A program made the position numbers and the translations under genes. Positions 32,601 through 33,005 of a DNA stretch of 33,005 nucleotides are shown one piece after another. How positions within the stretch are numbered: the first letter of the stretch is position 1; the number at the start of each line of letters is the position of its first letter. The stretch spans positions 1 through 33,005 of the forward strand of contig JAJZTK010000031.1 in NCBI GenBank assembly GCA_021849045.1. The letters are read 5' to 3'. The notes below the pieces were generated by a model. It saw only the letters and a list, made by a program, of their open reading frames with translations. It made no database searches and had not been told where the DNA came from. This DNA comes from Deltaproteobacteria bacterium (GTDB lineage Bacteria > Desulfobacterota > Desulfuromonadia > Geobacterales > DSM-12255).

Positions 32601-33005
32601 TGCTCCACCAGCCGTGCCGGCAGCGGCGGCGCCGGCCCCTTCCCGTGAAATGCTCTCCGAGTCGCTCCGGGTGACGCGGGAGAGCATGGCACTCCTCCAG
32701 AAGATGCAGGAGGAGACTGCCCAGCTCCACCGCCGTTTCCTGGAAGGCCAGGAAACGGTGAGTCGGACCATCCGGACACTTTTGGAGCAGCAGCGACTCC
32801 ATCCGGCTGCCGCAACGGCACCTACGGATGCAAGGGTACCGGTTACTGCGCCGGCAGTTCATCTCGTAGGGGCGCCGCTTGCTGCGCCCAAAACATCCAT
32901 CACCAATCAGGGCGCGGCAAGCAGCGCCCCTAGACAAGATACCGACAACATAACCGAGACCCTGCTGGCCGTGGTCAGCGAGAAGACCGGCTATCCGGTG
33001 GAGAT
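29659..33005 (+). CDS. pfaA: PfaA-like multidomain PUFA/polyketide synthase (KS-AT-ACP...), partial
   Basis: A GTG at 29659 overlaps the pfaD stop; 1115 residues are present before the right edge. The ketosynthase (about 15-450) has Cys215 (DAACGSS), His350 (EAHGTGT) and His388 (IGHAKAAAG). The acyltransferase (about 570-870) has LLFPGQGAQYTGM and Ser677 in GHSYGE. Then comes a linker rich in Ala/Pro with a coiled-coil-like part (LQKMQEETAQLHRRF), and the sequence ends at the start of an acyl-carrier domain (ETLLAVVSEKTGYPVE). Tandem carriers and a ketoreductase are expected beyond the window. Two repeat-like insertions lie in the linker (32526-32564 and 32867-32932). The product may be a long-chain polyunsaturated fatty acid or a related lipid. 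Confidence 0.92.
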   Translation, partial: MNKEATTENTRSGTPLAIIGIGCNFPKADNPTTFWANIREGLDAITEIPPTHWRIEEYFSAEQKTPDHTYGRRGGFLSPLQFNPMEFNIPPNTLEAIDTSQLLGLVTAGQALRDAGYGADRTYDRNKVSVILGVTGALELVIPLGARLGHPIWRSALKEAGVADAVAEDVVQRIADAYVPWQENSFPGLLGNVVAGRISKQYDLGGTNCVVDAACGSSLSALHLASLELATGKADMVVTGGIDTFNDIFMYMCFSKTPALSPTGDAKPFDASGDGTILGEGLGLVVIKRLADAERDGDRIYAVIRGVGSSSDGKGEAIYTPSATGQKNALLDAYRQSGVAPESIGLLEAHGTGTKVGDAVEVSALREVYGEAKAPWCALGSVKSQIGHAKAAAGSAGLIKAAMALHHKVIPPTIKVTKPLEEVTAGHTPFYLATEKRPWLTSEGSPRRAAVSAFGFGGSNFHAVLEEYRPAKEKADWDGTVQIIPFSGSDPASLEAALAGLATDLSGQELRARAAELRAVFDADAPCRLALVVEQQRTNLSSLVANSLAMLRKSPHAPWQTPDGACYATGRTPGKLALLFPGQGAQYTGMLRDLACAFPEVFKAVATADQGFSAANGSRLSDRIYPFSAFDPAEKEQQEEWLRATDAAQPAIGAVSLGSLRLLETFGLCPDAAAGHSYGELTALCAAGRLDESAFHELSRLRGRLMAAGDGDKGSMLAVPAPLATVEQILAEEQLDLVIANRNAPNQAVLSGSSAEIDRAVHAFNARHLASKRLPVAAAFHSPLVADASVPFLAALDTVELREGTVPVYANSTAAIYPAEAAAAKTLLAGQLARPVEFVAEIEALYAAGVRTFVEVGPGARLTGLVKAILGDRDHQAVALDASSGKRNGIVDLARTLSQLAVLGYGLRLGRWDDSFVPPVAAKGKKPVMTVTLSGANYVKPREKRPAVKTVTRTHLGLKDSNPEGPKGLGTGINQTRPAIAAPPAVPAAAAPAPSREMLSESLRVTRESMALLQKMQEETAQLHRRFLEGQETVSRTIRTLLEQQRLHPAAATAPTDARVPVTAPAVHLVGAPLAAPKTSITNQGAASSAPRQDTDNITETLLAVVSEKTGYPVE
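32526..32564 (+). repeat. Two 14-nt direct repeats inside the pfaA linker
   Basis: GGGCCTAAAGGACT occurs at 32526-32539 and 32551-32564. The 25-nt period is not a multiple of three, so the copies are read in different frames; the repeat therefore looks like inserted non-coding sequence rather than a protein repeat. Confidence 0.6.
32867..32932. repeat. Palindromic repeat element inserted in frame in pfaA
   Basis: TAGGGGCGCCGCTTGCTGCG, continuing CCC, at 32867-32889 is repeated as its reverse complement at 32910-32932 (21 of 23 positions match) with 20 nt between. It can form a long hairpin. It is translated as part of the Ala/Pro linker (VGAPLAAPK...GAASSAPRQ) before the carrier domain. Confidence 0.75.

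Overview
The window looks like a GC-rich chromosome segment from a Geobacter-like bacterium (Desulfuromonadota, Geobacterales). The evidence is circumstantial but consistent: a multiheme c-type cytochrome, an NtrC-type sigma-54 two-component system, a PEP-CTERM/exosortase system, a selenocysteine-like in-frame TGA, a pfaD-pfaA secondary-lipid synthase pair, and small rhodanese, DUF302 and YezD-type proteins. No rRNA, tRNA, CRISPR array or intact insertion sequence is visible.

Region 1 (1-9588) is a cell-surface export locus. It holds a two-partner-secretion exoprotein (TpsA, cut by the left window edge) and its outer-membrane partner TpsB. Around them are two periplasmic FKBP-type proteins (one a lipoprotein, one fused to a thioredoxin domain), a PstS-like binding protein, a PEP-CTERM/VPLPA-like surface protein, a periplasmic coiled-coil protein, a YezD-like small protein and an exosortase-family membrane protease. 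Four transcription units share an almost identically spaced upstream motif (GTAACA-N6-TGCTA), so the locus looks like a regulon.

Region 2 (9589-11112) holds an aldo/keto reductase with two [4Fe-4S] motifs, flanked by gene remnants, including the C-terminus of a TauE/SafE permease.

Region 3 (11113-19004) is the most unusual part. It starts with a tiny membrane protein whose frame runs through a TGA followed by a SECIS-like hairpin (candidate selenoprotein). Next come a multiheme cytochrome gene interrupted by an in-frame TAA, a DUF302 protein, a membrane histidine kinase and a sigma-54 activator. The activator gene is followed by a near-consensus -24/-12 promoter with a palindrome just upstream. 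That promoter drives four exported, Met/Gly-rich products: a small periplasmic protein, an OB-fold-like protein, an outer-membrane barrel and a lipoprotein. I read this as a sensory and envelope-response module of unknown signal; metal or redox stress is a guess.

Region 4 (19055-20696) has an ArsR remnant, a SAM methyltransferase, a CGGC-domain protein, a J-domain protein and a truncated, frameshifted sterol-desaturase-like remnant.

Region 5 (20704-27662) has a TetR regulator and an HlyD/FtsX/ATPase efflux system. Similar TTATGCGA operator-like sites lie before both. Overlapping or close-packed genes follow for a TehB-like methyltransferase, a rhodanese, a monoheme cytochrome and a CoA-disulfide/polysulfide-reductase-like flavoprotein with a C-terminal rhodanese domain. 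The group suggests reactive-sulfur or chalcogen handling.

Region 6 (27998-33005) starts a Pfa-type polyunsaturated fatty acid/polyketide synthase: pfaD overlapping a KS-AT-ACP pfaA-like gene that runs off the right edge. Its AT-ACP linker contains repeat elements inserted in frame.
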